Shown here: in pieces, positions 46,495-58,849 of the stretch
Position numbering within the stretch: position 1 is the first letter of the stretch
Layout: each line of letters opens with the position of its first letter
DNA from: Ustulina deusta
Taxonomy: Eukaryota > Ascomycota > Sordariomycetes > Xylariales > Xylariaceae
Reading direction: 5' to 3'
Length of the DNA stretch: 64,000 nt
Assembly: GCA_023159155.1 (NCBI GenBank)
Contig: JAJNNX010000006.1
Span: 744,001-808,000, forward strand
Translations under genes and position numbers: made by a program
Notes under the pieces: model-generated
The model's database searches: none
The model's input: only the letters and a program-made list of their open reading frames with translations
Told to the model about the DNA's origin: nothing

Positions 46495-48867
46495 GGTTGG
46501 CGAGGCGGCGGCTAAGACAGACCAGTGATGATTTCTAGAAAGTAACGGCAGCTAGGACGCTCTTTGATAGATGTCGAATGCTTGGATCACCTAAATTGAT
46601 GATGAAAAATTTAATTGATCATATCGAGACAGAGAATTTTAGGAGGACATGATCATTAGGACAGCTGTTATATCATACACTTAAATATTGGTAGTACACA
46701 TCAAGAGCCATTTTCTATGACGTCCTCGTCCCAGCGCCCGTAATTACGATTATCCTGAAGGGCATTAAGGATTTTAGACACATCAACGAAACGTCACCTT
46801 GTAGGCACACCACATCAAATCACGGGGCCTTGAAGCTGCTCTATACATTAGTACGGTGGAAATCTAATTTAGTGAGCCAGGTGGCCCGCTCATGGTCTCG
46901 AGGACTCTCATTTTCAATATAATAGTTTTCTCACATCACCAAGCCAAGCCCCCTTTGGACAAGTTTTAACTTTTCTGCCGTAACATAGCTCTAATGATTA
47001 CGTCAACACTGCGTTGGAACGCAGTGACGTGGGTTTGACACTGCATTGTAGAGAAAGCCCTGCCAAGATACATCTCATAGTACTAGTGGGTTAACGGCTA
47101 CCACGACAACATCATACCAAAGCCGACCTGCCGTCCGGAGCAACTTAGAATGTGTTGAAGGATGCGTATCCCTATTCTTCCAAGCCGGAAAGTAGGCAAT
47201 GGAAGAACGTCTACTGATGCTACGCATATCTATTCTAGTCTAACACAAACTCAAGTGCGTCATACTGATCCTCTCGAAAACCTACTTGATCAGCTGTCAT
47301 GCTACTGACGCACCATTACGGCAACTATACACAATTCCATGAAACTCAGGTCCAATACATCCGCCTTCATAAGCTAATGCGGCTAATGTAGGTTGGCAAG
47401 GTTATGCCAAGCAACATAGCTGTAGAGGCAAATTAGCAACCAACCAAAACTTCTCACCAATTAGCTAAAGTTAATTTGGGCACAAAGCCTCGATTGATCG
47501 ACACATGCACAGATATGACGCCCGTGATGATATTTCTTCCGTTTATTTGGGCTCGCCAACCTTTGTAATAGCACCAAAGCCTCGGCGAAGTGACGTTATA
47601 ATTTACGACCTCCAGTTTATGGAAATCCTGATGGCTCAAAGACCAGATAGCACTATCAGTATTAGTATGTCCTACGTTTTCTGGCCGCTTTTTTAGTCAC
47701 CCTGGTCCATTTGGCTCATCATTCGCGACCCCATCATCCTCGTCACTTGCACAGGGACTTCAGATATTGCTATCATCAGTACTGCGGATCAACATACCAA
47801 TCTAATTCGGGTCTTCGTTGTCGATACCAGGCACAGCGCTGAGCTGTAAGTTTCTCGCTGCTTCTACAAGCGTCAACAGTATAATTATGCCATATAAAGT
47901 GTTCGGGAACCCCTCGTAATCTCGGCCTATAATGTCCTGCGAAATGCCAGAGGTACCGGCAGACTATGGCTAATAATGCGCGAAATATACCAAAAGGAAA
48001 CGTGAGGCTCACTTAGTGCATATCGAATAATTATTTTTGTTGCTCAGATCTTGCCAAAATTCTGCATTACTGAAATATGTCCTACAGCCTGACAATGCGT
48101 GGCTCTGGTTTCCTTCTACCTGCGTCCAGTGCGGTTGAAAAGAAGATTCCTTTCGCTAGACTGCCGTCTTCGTGATTAGTTAGCTCAGAATCTATACTTT
48201 TCCTCCACAATAGACAGAGGGGAAACTAAGATCACATGCCTAACAACTCGCTGCGATAGACTTGATTAACGAATACGCCTCCAGTTGCGACAGGCTGCAC
48301 AGCCAAGACACATTTTGTATATTATATGAGATGAATGAAACAGTCTGGTTCCATGCTAGCCTCAGATGACCCCTGCTCGTCCGCATCCGCCCATGGGATA
48401 TGCGCCCCGAGACATAAGTAGGGACGATTTCTCGGTGCAACCACTCTCTTGCAAGTGAGGCGAGTATCGATCTAGTTGGCTAATCCAGCAATATTTATTT
48501 AACTATGACGCAGTTGTAAGTGCAGATGTATGTTGACAAAGAAACACACACAAATGGCCCCGCGTTCGGTTATTTATAACTACCTTGAGATTGGCGCGAC
48601 ACTCTTTGTTTGTGGTCAAATTAGGAGGTGCGATAACATGCAAATTCTGTAGAAGTTTATAGTCAGGTAAATAGAGGCACAGTTGATAAATTACAGGTAC
48701 GCACGAAATATTGGAGACGAGAGGAGCAAGGTTGAAGAGTGCATATTCATGGACGTATATATAGCTGCAGATGGTCTGGTGACCAACTTGAATACATTCT
48801 ACTAACTACGTCCTCGTAACCACTTTGCCCCCACGGTTCCTACCGGTTCTCAGACCAATGACCAACG
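46495..48867. other. Intergenic
   Basis: This 2.4 kb interval lies upstream of the coiled-coil gene and downstream of the cutinase gene. Open frames are below 80 codons and without motifs. No RNA gene or repeat stands out. Confidence 0.45.
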
Positions 48868-49648
48868 TTAAGATGAACTGCCCAACTTTTTAAGCGCAAA
48901 GGAGGCGCCTAATTCCTGTGTACTAACATCCCCTATGTATGAGAGATGTTGGGCATTAATTCCAGCGCCGTGGGTGGTGTCACAGACACCATCGCCCTTT
49001 CCAACTCATACGTCAGTGATAATCCGACAGTCAGTCTCAAAGACTAATAGGAGCCAGTAGACTTACAAAAGCACAGACATCAGAGGTCTTGCTGATCCAT
49101 TCATCTGGGATCCCATCGCTCAACGCAGCCGACAATCCATTCACATCCTTAGTGGTAGTTCCACCGCTGCTGTCAATGTTACAGGCCAGTCCGCTCTTGT
49201 GGTCCGGATCTCCAATGAGGAAAACCCCCTTCACTGCGTCGAAGCTTGCGCCGGTGAGGCTAGGTAGGGCATTGACGGTGGCGGCAGCACCCTGCGAATA
49301 GCCTTGCAAAATGAAGCACTCGTCCGGGGACGAGCTTAGCGTAGTCGAGATCTGATTGATGATGTCCTGAGTCCCCGAAGCGGAGTTCTGATCCAAACCG
49401 GCCGGGTATACCGTGTTGTAGATCTTGCCGCCCGATAGCAGAGACGTAATCTGCGAATTCATTGTTCGGAAGCCGGCAGATTGTCCTTGGGCCTCGCCGG
49501 TTCCTCTAGTGTTGATGATGGTGTATGACGGGCATGTGCTTGAAGCAGCAGCGCGCTTGCTTGACATGCCTTCGGCTGGCGCGGCCGTCGAAGACAAGGC
49601 AAAGAGGGAAAGAAAAGAGACTATAATAATTGACGGCATTATGTTCAT
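48868..49648 (-). CDS. Secreted cutinase-family esterase
   Basis: The exons are 49648-49067 and 48996-48868, with a 70-base intron (GTAAGT...GAAAG, phase 0), giving 236 residues. A signal peptide (about 1-23, ending STAAPA) leads to CPSYTIINTRGTGEAQG, the family N-terminal strand and oxyanion motif. The nucleophile elbow is GYSQGAAA. Exon 2 carries the catalytic Asp in GDGVCDTTHG and the His in the following ..AQHLSY. The four Cys residues expected for two disulfides are visible. The triad is therefore complete only when the intron is removed. The family includes cutinases and acetylxylan esterases; the short CPSYTIINTRGT form fits the acetylxylan-esterase/cutinase branch used on plant surface polymers. 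Confidence 0.88.
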
Positions 49649-50799
49649 ATGGAAGACTAGAAGTTAGAGTTGGTCTTTGGGCTTGATGAATCACTAAAGG
49701 CTATGATTAACTGTTGTTCGCAACTCGTCTGAAGTAGTATCCTCAAGGGATGAATTTACCGTGTTTATATATATCATCACTATCGATGAATTTTAATAGC
49801 AGTAAGCAAGGGGGGATTCTTCAGTATCAGCATGAAGCATCTCAACGAGGGTAATGCATGTCCCCCATTTTTTTCTTTACTTCAACTGAGGAAACCGTCA
49901 GAGCTTACCTAACCTATGAAACCAATCGCAGGCGACGACAAGACAACGCTCTTTGGCAGAGAAAACAGTTGGGACGCCATAAGTGAGACTGAGTGTTTGG
50001 TGTACTCAATAGTGTAGTATTGTGTAAAAGAGAACTCGCAAGCAAAGCCTAAATATGCATGGTCGCTTCATCATATGATAAGTCAAGCGTGGAGGTCATC
50101 CACGCTGGCGGCGCTACGATTATGGCTCAACCAGTAACTTGAGGCTTCAACAAATTGAAACGGAATGCTAGCGGGAACTAGCTGCCAAGAACCGAAGAAG
50201 TCAAGTTTTATCATACAATAACCTTTCTATCCCAGATATTCTAAACAAATAATTATCGGCAACCTAAATTCCAATTGGCTCGGATCACCTGCACGACATA
50301 GTTAGCTGACGAGCTAACGTCTCATGTTGTGAGGCAAATGTCGGTGCTTAGTGCACAGACCGTCCGGTGGGGCAATGCATATCCGGATTAGGAAAATATA
50401 ATAATAACCTGAATTATAGCCAGTGAGTTAATTAGGTAAGCCCTCCTTCTAACCCTCGGCCATGATAGGCACCTCGACAGCATGCAATAACGAGCACTTA
50501 GAGTTTGCAGGAGAACTTGGATGGCGGGAGGCTCCTCTGATGAGACAACTCGTCTCTATCCGATATCTGGGATGAAGTGGCCAGCCAACTCGGGGAATTG
50601 AGGCAGGAATTCCCTATCGAGAGGCACACACAGTCCAAACAGCGAGGCATTACTAGATATTAACATTAACTATAAAATAGTACTTTTGAACCACGAGATA
50701 AATAACGCCCGAACCGCGTCTTCCTTGCAGACGTACTCTAAATCTAATAAACGACCGACTGACTACCTAGCCGGCCGAGTTCCCGCTCGACAAGCCGCA
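49649..50799. other. Intergenic
   Basis: This interval holds the cutinase promoter and the 3' side of the next gene. No gene is supported. Confidence 0.45.
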
Positions 50800-52025
50800 C
50801 TAATACCCATAGCCTATTTGCGTCATCCCGTACTGATCCAAACACAGCGTCTCGCCAACACCGATAGTGTAACTACAAGCAAGCAACGCACGCAATTAGC
50901 CTTGGACAATTCCCAAAAAAAAGAAAAAAAGAAAAAAAAAAAACAGCAGCAGCAGCAAAACCAAACTCACCTAGTCCGATGGTCGACCTCGCGATCGAAG
51001 CCACCGTCGGCCTCCCACAGGCTCTCCATGGTGGACCGATGGGCGGTCTTGGGCTTGTTCTGGGCGAGGCGCAGCTTCTCGAAGTAGACGTAGGCGGCGT
51101 AGAAGACGGAGCTGCGGGCGCCGGTGCGCGGGCCCTTCATGGCGCGGAAGTCGGCCAGCTGCTTGGACTGGATGCCCTGGCACCGGGGCGCGCGCAGCTG
51201 CGCGTAGAGGTGGCGGCAGAACTGCGTCTGCGTGAGCCCGGGCGTCTTCAGGTGCGCGTTGATCTTCCTCCGGATCTCGTCGCACGTGTCGTACACCGGG
51301 ACGCAGTCCTCCTCCTCGCCCGGCAGGCGGATGTTGCTGATGTCGGGTAGCGCCAGCGCCGCCGCCGCCGCGTTTGTTCTCGCCGCAGAGCTTGGTGGCT
51401 TCCCGCTTCTATCGGTAGATGGCTTCGCCCCGGCCGACGCCGCCGCATCCGCCTCGAGCTTCTGCCGCTTCTTGACGTCCGGCATCTTCAGCTTCGCGTG
51501 CTCCCGCTGCTTGAACCACGCCCACGCGTTGTAGTAGGTGCTGCTGCCCGAGCCGCCCATCTGGCCGGACGCCTGGAGGAATCTGTTGAGCGAGTTGGCG
51601 TTCACCCCGATGGCCTTGCCGAACTCGGTCTTTTTCATGATGCCCGAGTCGAGGAGCTTGTTGATCCGCCCGCGCACCGCGTTGCAGCTGGGGAGAGGGT
51701 CGTCTTCGAAGGCGTCAGGGCTGATGATATGGTCCAGGTTCTGCTTATACGCGGCGATGTCCTCCTCTAGCGTGGTCTCTGCTTTCCGTTTCCTGCCGGC
51801 GGCACTGGCGGTGGCAGTCTTCCTGACATTGGCGGCGACCCCGGGTGCCACTGCGGACCGGCGCGCGGGTCCGGGCGTCTTAGCCGCGGGCTGGTTCGCA
51901 CCCGTCATGGCCACGAACTCTGCGAAACTGGGCATGGTAGGTGTCAGGGCGTTTGCGGGCTTCTGGTCGACGGCCGGTCGGACGAGCGAGCGATTTGCGC
52001 GGTTGCTGGCATCGCCAAGGGCCAT
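50800..52025 (-). CDS. Protein with two fungal DUF7726-like domains
   Basis: Exon 1 is 52025-50971. I place a short second exon at 50872-50800, because exon 1 ends at a clean ACTAG|GTGAGT donor; the 98-base intron has a long pyrimidine tract and ends TTGTAG. The product is 375 residues; without splicing it ends two codons after the donor. After a basic, Ala-rich N-terminus, two related segments occur. Residues 114-180 run from SCNAVRGRINKLL to STYYNAWAWFKQ, and 248-325 from TCDEIRRKINAHL to SVFYAAYVYFEK. Both have a helix, a FCR/FGK turn and a final aromatic helix, like a helix-turn-helix unit. I recall this as the fungal DUF7726 family, of unknown function. A DNA-binding role is an inference. 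The linker is low complexity. Confidence 0.75.
50873..50970 (-). other. Proposed terminal intron with long pyrimidine tract
   Basis: The donor is GTGAGT and the acceptor CTTGTAG, with a run of T and C more than 30 bases long between CTG repeats and the acceptor. The reading frame after the acceptor stays open for 24 codons to a TAG. The coding gain is small, so this intron is less certain than the others. Confidence 0.55.
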
Positions 52026-53110
52026 GCAATGCTACCCCAAAGTTCAGCATTCCGGATTCGCATCTAAATTGTGTTTTGTCTGTAGGAGAGTGCGTGAATA
52101 AATGTCTCCTTACTCTTTGATTTCCCGCCATCGTCGCAACGTATATATTTCCACACACAAGCGCACGCACTTCGATATATCTGCTATTTACTGAATTGAT
52201 AGAATATGTTGTTTATCGCTTATTTTTATTCGGTGAAAGGGAAAAGATTTTGACGCGATCTCAACGCGTGAGAGTATCAGCTGGGGCGGTTCACACCCCT
52301 GAAGTACGCTAGTCAAGGGCGTCTCGGAAGGCTTCCCCGTCATCAACTTAGTACAGAGCACGAGCCTTTCTCAACACCGTGCCTTGGACGAAAGGGGTTC
52401 TCTAGACAGTACTACTAAATAATGTGGACTTGTCAAGTCTTGGAAACAAAGTTAATAATGAATGAGTGAGCTGTGAATCACAACCCGGGCGAACAATTAG
52501 AATTTTACTGCGGTGTCGAAAAGAAGAGCCCCGGGGTCATGAGGGTATGCCAGAATCTGTCTCATGATATCTGGCTTTTATTTTATTTTCCTAGGAATAA
52601 CCTTGATGAGATCTTCCCGCCACGACTGCCGTGCTGGCTAGAGTGTACTATCTAGGTAGTAGCTATACCTCTGACTGCTTTTTATGTAACCTAGGTACAT
52701 ACCTCGTGTGAAGAGCGAAGATGTCATTGGTACACCTACGCGTTCCATCGAAATGTCGAAGACCGAACCGGTGGAACCGAGGATTATCACACGTTTTCAA
52801 GTAGCATTGCTATAGTGTAGCCGTTGGTTCGGCCCAATGCCAACAAGGCCTTCGCTGCCAATAGCCGCTGTTTCTTAGAGATCCCAGTCAAAGGCCACGC
52901 GCGGTAGGCCGATAAAGCACACCTCCAGCAGCTCGTCAAAGGTTTATCATCAGATAAATGTGAATCGGGAAAATAATTATTCGCCTCAGCAAGGCATTCA
53001 ATTGCCTTCTCTAAATAACCAGGAAGCCTTCCTAGAGACAGGTGATAGATTCATCTATATAATGCCAATATGTCGAACTTTTATACATTCAAACGCAACT
53101 GATTTTTTAT
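52026..53110. other. Intergenic
   Basis: This spacer lies upstream of the double-domain gene and downstream of the MFS gene, with AACCTAGGTA-type words near 52650-52697. No gene seen. Confidence 0.45.
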
Positions 53111-54509
53111 TTACAGCTCTTTCTTCTTCGAAACCACGCTCTTTTTTATAGACCCAGGGGGCGCCTTAAGCCCCGCAAAGACCAATATTGACACGATCAA
53201 AAGCCCTCCAGCGCCTATTGTATAGGCCAATTCTCTCCCAGCCCACCAATACACACTAGTGAACAAGATCGGTCCTAAGCCCCGGCCTAATTGACCCCAG
53301 CTTCTTAGAATTCCTAGCTTCCCGCCACGCTCGTCAGCACTCGCCTCAAAGCTGGCCAGCGCGTTTAAGCCACTGACAACGGTAGCTGACGTTGTCGCCA
53401 GACATGTAGCGGCTATATATAGAGAGCGGACTGTATATGTGCGCGTGAGAATCGCGAACGCAACGAAGCATGCGCCCACGCCTATACGCACGGTGAGCAA
53501 TGGCGGTAGGCGACGTGTAACACCTCCCTGCAAAATTGAGGCTACGAGGCCAATATAGCCAAGCAGTTGTCCGTTTTTGGCGGACGTGTATTGGAAGAGA
53601 TCGTAGGTCATGAATGGTAGGGAAAATTCCATGCCGGAGAAAAAGAGCAGGAATAGGAAGTGCACCGCATTGAGTAGAGTATGAGAATTGGTGCGCGTCA
53701 TTGGCGCGGACTCGGCAGCCGGCTTCGACGCAGTACGTTTTTCTGTTTTCAAGGGTAGCGTTTCCGGAAGGGCAAAATATAAATAGAGCGTCTCGGTAAC
53801 AATGAGCGACAGAGACACAGCAGCAGCTGTGGCGAAGGGGTTTGCGGCGACGGTTCCGATGGAGCTCAAGTAGGCGCCAAGCGCAGGGCCGAATGTGAAT
53901 GCGATAGAGAAGCATGCGCCGATCAGAGCCATGGTTGAGCCGCGGCTACTCTCGTCCGATATATCGGTTGCAATGGCGGTTGCCAACTGCACGTTACCCT
54001 CGGACAATCCACCGACAATGCGCGATGCCAAAAATGTCCTGAAGTCGACCGCCATCACCCAAAGGAGCACAGACATGATGTTTCCGGCCATGCTGGCGAG
54101 GAGCGCGGTCCGCCGTCCATATTTGTCGGAGAGGCGTCCAATGACAGGCGACGCAATGGCCTGTAAAAGGGAGAAAAGGCTGCCAAGGGCGCCTCCTAGC
54201 AGTACGATGTCGTATCTCGAGTCGATGGGTCGGGAGAAGGAGGATTTGTAGGTGTTTAAGCCATCGAGGATACGTGCGAGAACGGTTGATCGGGAGCCCG
54301 GTCCGGCTTCACTGTTGCGGTAGAATTCGAGGAGCTTCGGGAAGAGTGGTAGGATGAAAGTAAAGGAGATCTACGAAATCCAAGGACCGTCGCATCAGTC
54401 GCAGACCTCTGAGAGATGCGGTCAAGAGGACGCTTACCAGATCCAACAATAAGGACACAAAGACGACCCTCAGCACCTTCTTGCGTAGCGCAGCATCTAT
54501 AGGCGCCAT
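53111..54509 (-). CDS. MFS transporter, MFSD10/tetracycline-carrier-like
   Basis: The exons are 54509-54438 and 54370-53111, with a 67-base intron (GTAAGC...TCGTAG, phase 0), giving 443 residues. The intron falls in the first membrane span: LLLDL joins ISFTFILPLFPKL. The loop 2-3 motif is IGRLSDKYGRRTALL, followed by ASRIVGGLSEGNVQLATAIATDIS, which is typical of the MFSD10 and bacterial TetA-like group. About 12 spans are visible, and the C-terminus is basic (KKSVVSKKKEL). It is complete and intact. The substrate is unknown; relatives move organic anions and drugs. An upstream in-frame start exists, but ATG at 54509 gives the normal short N-terminus. It neighbours the peroxidase and the dead polyketide synthase. 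Confidence 0.86.
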
Positions 54510-56789
54510 TGCGGACGTGGGCGAGCCTCTCCACAACCGAGGGAAATTCCGTGAGGTGGAAGTGTAAATGGTGGAAGCGCAAATAGTGTTGTTGCGATGT
54601 GTTGTTGTCGTTCAGGTCCCACGGCGATGCGACTCAACAGATACCGACAAGACTGCGATACTGCAGTAAGCGCTGAGAAAAAGAAACATGAAAATCACAA
54701 ACCGTCTGCGGTAGGACGGCTAAGTAGCCACCGCAGTTGTGAACACGAACACGTTTCAGCGGTGATTGAAAGAGCTGAAGATAAACATTACCATCCATTT
54801 GGACAGCTATCCTCATGGACAACGAATGACGATACGACATGCCTGCTGTAAGCAAGCTATGTAGTACAGGGACCTTATCTAGTGCAGATTACAGATAGAT
54901 CCAGCTCTTACCTACATATAATACATGTACCTGCCTACCTCCATGTAGCTAGATTTTTCGAGGTGTTGGGTAGTGTGGAGTTGGGGAATGGAACTCATAG
55001 GCCCGTTAAAGTAAAGCACCCATGTCTTTCGGGACCCATAGCAAAAAGACAAATCACTATGGCACAGTAGCGCAGTAGGTAAGACCTGTAAGGCTTAGCT
55101 CCACTAACGGGTGTTAGCTTTGGACGCCCCTTTTTTCTTGTTGCGTGTCAAGCGTGGCTCAGCGCTCCCAAGCCTCGTAATTTTGGAGCCCTAATTCATC
55201 CGGAGTTTTAACGAGACCCGCTGTTAAATTCCCGTGCATTTCCTGTCCCATGTCGTCATAAGCCGAATCACGGCCGTCCTTGCGAGATGCGCATCCCCAA
55301 TTCACACACTAAAGAACAGCAAGCCTTGGCGACTGCCCCAGCGCACATACGGCATTTTACATGAAGACGATAAGTCGTGCATGGGCTGCCGCTATTTATG
55401 ACTAAGGCAGCGGTTTATTATAAACTGTTTACATCCAGTAAGTACCTAATGAATCTGCGCGAGGTCGATGGACCTATCCATCTACCTTTCTTTCCCCCAC
55501 GCCCACAGTACTATACTTCGTCAGCCATCAGCCCGTCTTGGTATGAAGGCATACAAGTGCCGTCGGCTAGATCCCGCAGCTGCTACGGGGCGGTTCCAAC
55601 AAACAGGTGCCTAAACAAACCCAGCTTATGTTTCATAAGCCGAAGCATTCATTGGTCCGTTCGGACAACAACAGAGTGGGAAATAAAAACAGTGCCCTCA
55701 CCGACTTATCGAGACGGGGGGTAAATCAACCCGATTCACAATCAAATCTCTCCGGGGATATGCTAGGGTTCGTTCTGAATCACACTATGGGGGGGTATGG
55801 AAAGCACGTTATAGCTGCAATTCATGGTTGATAGTGTTCAAAGAGGCAACCCAAGATACCACCTCGGAATTCCACCGCAGGCCGCTACCGTGATTACAAG
55901 GTTATCCAGGCCGTGGGAGACGTTCCTGCATTATCTAATGCGGCCAACTCGTGGAAATACTTCACTCGTGCACTACGAAATCAAGATAGAGTAGATTATA
56001 GACCCAATATGGCCACGGAATACACATGGTTGTTTGATTGAAGACACGGCTATTGGCCGGCCCTCGAGGTAGGTAGCCTGAATAGGTAGGTCTCATCCTA
56101 AACTAAAAACCAAGCCCAGATCGACGTCAATCTGCTTAAGCTGGCCTACGCGAGCGAATCGCGGCCCTTCATCCACTGCAATATGCAGACAGAGAACATA
56201 CTATGTACACTATTGCTGCGAGTGTCTGACATAAACATAGCCTCTAATTGGACACAAGAAACAAAGCCGGGACAGGGGATCGGAGATCGGGTATCGCGGA
56301 ACCGGGTCTCCATTATTTCGGTGCTAGGTTTTGAGCGTTGCCTAAAGTTTAGTGTATGTAATATCTACAATCCGCATAGCATTGTGGTGGCTGTATCTGA
56401 CTCCAGGGTATTCACGCTGGTTTAAGCAGACCGGTAATACAGAAGCGGATTTCGCTCGCACAGCCGACTTTCGTGTCCTACTCCCCCACAGCCTCAACGT
56501 CCGTGTTCTCAATGTCTCGGATCAGAGGCCACAGGAGTATTCCAAATTCAATTTTAGTGTATGGTGTTGTCATCTTTACTGTGTTCCAGAAAAATATACA
56601 GCCACACATACTGGACGGAACCACGGGTCCGCTTCGGGTTCCATAGGGGTTTTGACTATTTCAACATGATAGAAGAGCGTAAGGTTAGAGGTATAAAGGT
56701 TCAGAAAATCCACCAGCGTTACTCTGAGAGTTGTTAAGGGTCATCATTCACTCAACATTAAGTCAATATCGTCAAGTCTTCTATTCAGC
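54510..56789. other. Divergent intergenic region
   Basis: This 2.3 kb region separates the MFS gene (leftwards) and the peroxidase gene (rightwards). It contains a tRNA-like fragment at 55061-55136. Otherwise only short, motif-free frames are present. Confidence 0.45.
55061..55136 (+). other. tRNA-like fragment with perfect A box and Pol III terminator
   Basis: The segment starts GGCACAGTAGCGCAGTAGGT, closely like the 5' end of fungal elongator tRNA-Met, with a perfect A box (TAGCGCAGTAGG, 55068-55079). It ends in a T6 run (55131-55136). The anticodon arm and T arm do not form and no B box is found, so it is not a working tRNA. It may be a truncated tRNA copy or the head of a tRNA-derived SINE. 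Confidence 0.4.
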
Positions 56790-57800
56790 ATGAAGTTCGC
56801 CACTCTCTTATTTCCTGCCGTCGTTTTGGGCGCCGCTTGCCCATATGGCACTTTCAGCCCAGAGAAACCAACTGACAGTACGTGAAGCATATGACCTTTG
56901 TTTGGATGAAGAATTCTGACTTGCGTGGTTATTAGCTCGCGGTGTCTGTCCCATGCTTAACGCACTCGCGAATCACGGCTTCTTGCCTCGCGACGGGAGA
57001 GATATCACCGAGAACCAGACCGTGACTGCTTTGAATGATGCTTTGAACTTGACACCTGATTTTGGTCAATTTCTCTTCACTGCGGCTCGACTATCGAACC
57101 CGAAGCCCAACGCGACGACTTTTAACCTTGACCACCTCGACCGCCACGACCTTTTCGAACACGATGGAAGTCTGAGGTATGCGTCGTCACCCGTATGTTG
57201 TATAATTAGAGTCTCTACTAATAGGCTTCGTGCTTAGCCGACAAGACGCCTACTTCGGCCAGTGGAGCAGGTTCAACGCAACTGTCTGGAATTGGACTAT
57301 GCAATATTACACCGGTGATGTGCTGGATGTTCAAATGATCGCCAATAGCCGTGCTCAGCGAGCCATGCGCTCAAACCTCACGAATCCAGAGTACAAGCTG
57401 TCGGTTGTGGGTTACGACTTTAGTGTAGCAGAAAACGCTGCTATCCTTTCCATCCTCGGGGATAAAGTTACGCAGACTTGCCCCAAGGTATTCGCCGATT
57501 ACTTGTTTTGTAAGGAGACCTTCGTTCCAGCCCGTAGCCGGTGATTCAGACGAACTAATGTGCTGGCGTGCGCAATAGCAAAAGAAGAACTACCCTATTC
57601 TGTCGGCTGGAAAAAATCGGAGCTTCCCATCAGCCTGCAAGACCTCATAACGACCTTCCAGTACGTTTCTTGGCGAATAATGTGACCATTGACTGTTTTA
57701 TGGCTATGACTGACTCCTGAATTCAAATAGTGATATTGAGCTGGCGACCGCGTTCCCAGCCCCTCCTCCACCTGATAACAGCGGCGAAATCTTCGGCTAG
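56790..57800 (+). CDS. Secreted heme-thiolate peroxidase (chloroperoxidase family)
   Basis: Five exons: 56790-56877, 56936-57176, 57238-57509, 57579-57660 and 57731-57800 (250 residues); all introns are GT-AG, 58-70 bases, and in consistent phase. A signal peptide (about 1-16) precedes CPYGTF. The proximal heme motif is VCPMLNALANHG; its Cys is the expected thiolate ligand, here in VCP rather than the usual PCP. GRDIT, LDHLDRHDLFEHDGSLSRQDA and AENAAILSILGD follow, the last holding the family's acid residue. The C-terminal part reads EELPYSVGWKKSELPISLQDLI. Five N-glycosylation sites or more are likely. Members oxidise or halogenate organic molecules with peroxide and occur in polyketide clusters. 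The same frame continues beyond the stop with sensible protein (see findings). Confidence 0.87.
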
Positions 57801-58849
57801 GAGAATGCTCGAGGGGAAAGCGAGTTTACAGGGCTATCGAGTGCCAGTTAGCCAACACTCCCCTTTCGGAATCAACAGCGTTCCTCAGTTAGTGATGTCA
57901 ATCGCGATATTCAGAACCTGGGCACTCCCAGTTTTGCGGCAATACATGACATCTCCTATCAAGACGTTGCTTACCAAGTTCTTGGGCTAAGCCACTGGAA
58001 TCGTCTTTCCTATTCTCTCTCTTTGTAATATTATCAATTTGGTAGCTTGGATGAATCAAAAACACACTGCCAAGCTTGAAATATCTCACATGAATTCGGC
58101 GTTTGTACGAATCTGATACCAATGGTAGCTGCTTATTGTGGCCAGTGTTATCGAAAATGGACGTGGCTGGCCATTGCTGGACTAACAGCCAGATAAACGA
58201 CCGAATTGACAGCCTGATGACAACTCCACTAAGTTCTATGTCTAGAAGAGCGGCTGAATCAGTGGCCAAACCAAAACATAGTGTTGGCAGGGGAGCTAAT
58301 GGAATAGGTAGGTATTGGCAAAAGCGATAAACTATACGAAAAATTGACAAAGTTCCCTTTAGCTTACGAGGAAGGGTTGATTGATTCAAGGATGTGAAGC
58401 TTCCTGCCTCTGAGACATCGGGCCCAGAAATAGGAAGTTCTCATTCTACAGAGCTATATAGGACAATGGATAATTATTATAGACTACTTATTGTCTTGTT
58501 AAGACTGCCCCATAGACTAACGGAGCTTACTACGTCCTGGGGACCCTCACAACAAATGTTGCAATTGTCACATGTCTAACCCTTTTAGAACTGAGCTGAG
58601 TCTGGCATAGAGCGGAACTTGTAGATATCTAACCCACCTAACTCATCCCTCTATTGGTGTGGTATCTTGAAGAGGACCTGCCAAATTTAGAGAGAGGTGT
58701 ATGCATAATACGAAGTAGACGAGAATAAATTACGCAGAAACAGCGTTGTACTTATCTCTAATGCCTTGTTCAAGGAAACATCCTTCAATCCATCCAGAAT
58801 GGTTCGAAACTTGCCCCTCTCTACAACAGTGACGAGCAGGACTCGACTG
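57801..58849. other. Intergenic; early part may be former coding DNA
   Basis: The first 220 bases continue in the peroxidase frame with two TAG stops and then about 40 clean codons to 58016. The rest, to about 58850, shows no usable frame. It would be the place of the missing front half of the polyketide synthase, but I recognise no ketosynthase sequence. Confidence 0.4.

Noticed and set aside
51538..52101. 187-codon plus frame over the double-domain gene
   Set aside because: The minus-strand protein has two internally repeated domains; the plus frame is an Ala/Leu-rich shadow.
57898..58389. 163-codon minus frame after the peroxidase gene
   Set aside because: Residue composition is random-looking, and its 3' end overlaps the plus-strand extension of the peroxidase frame.
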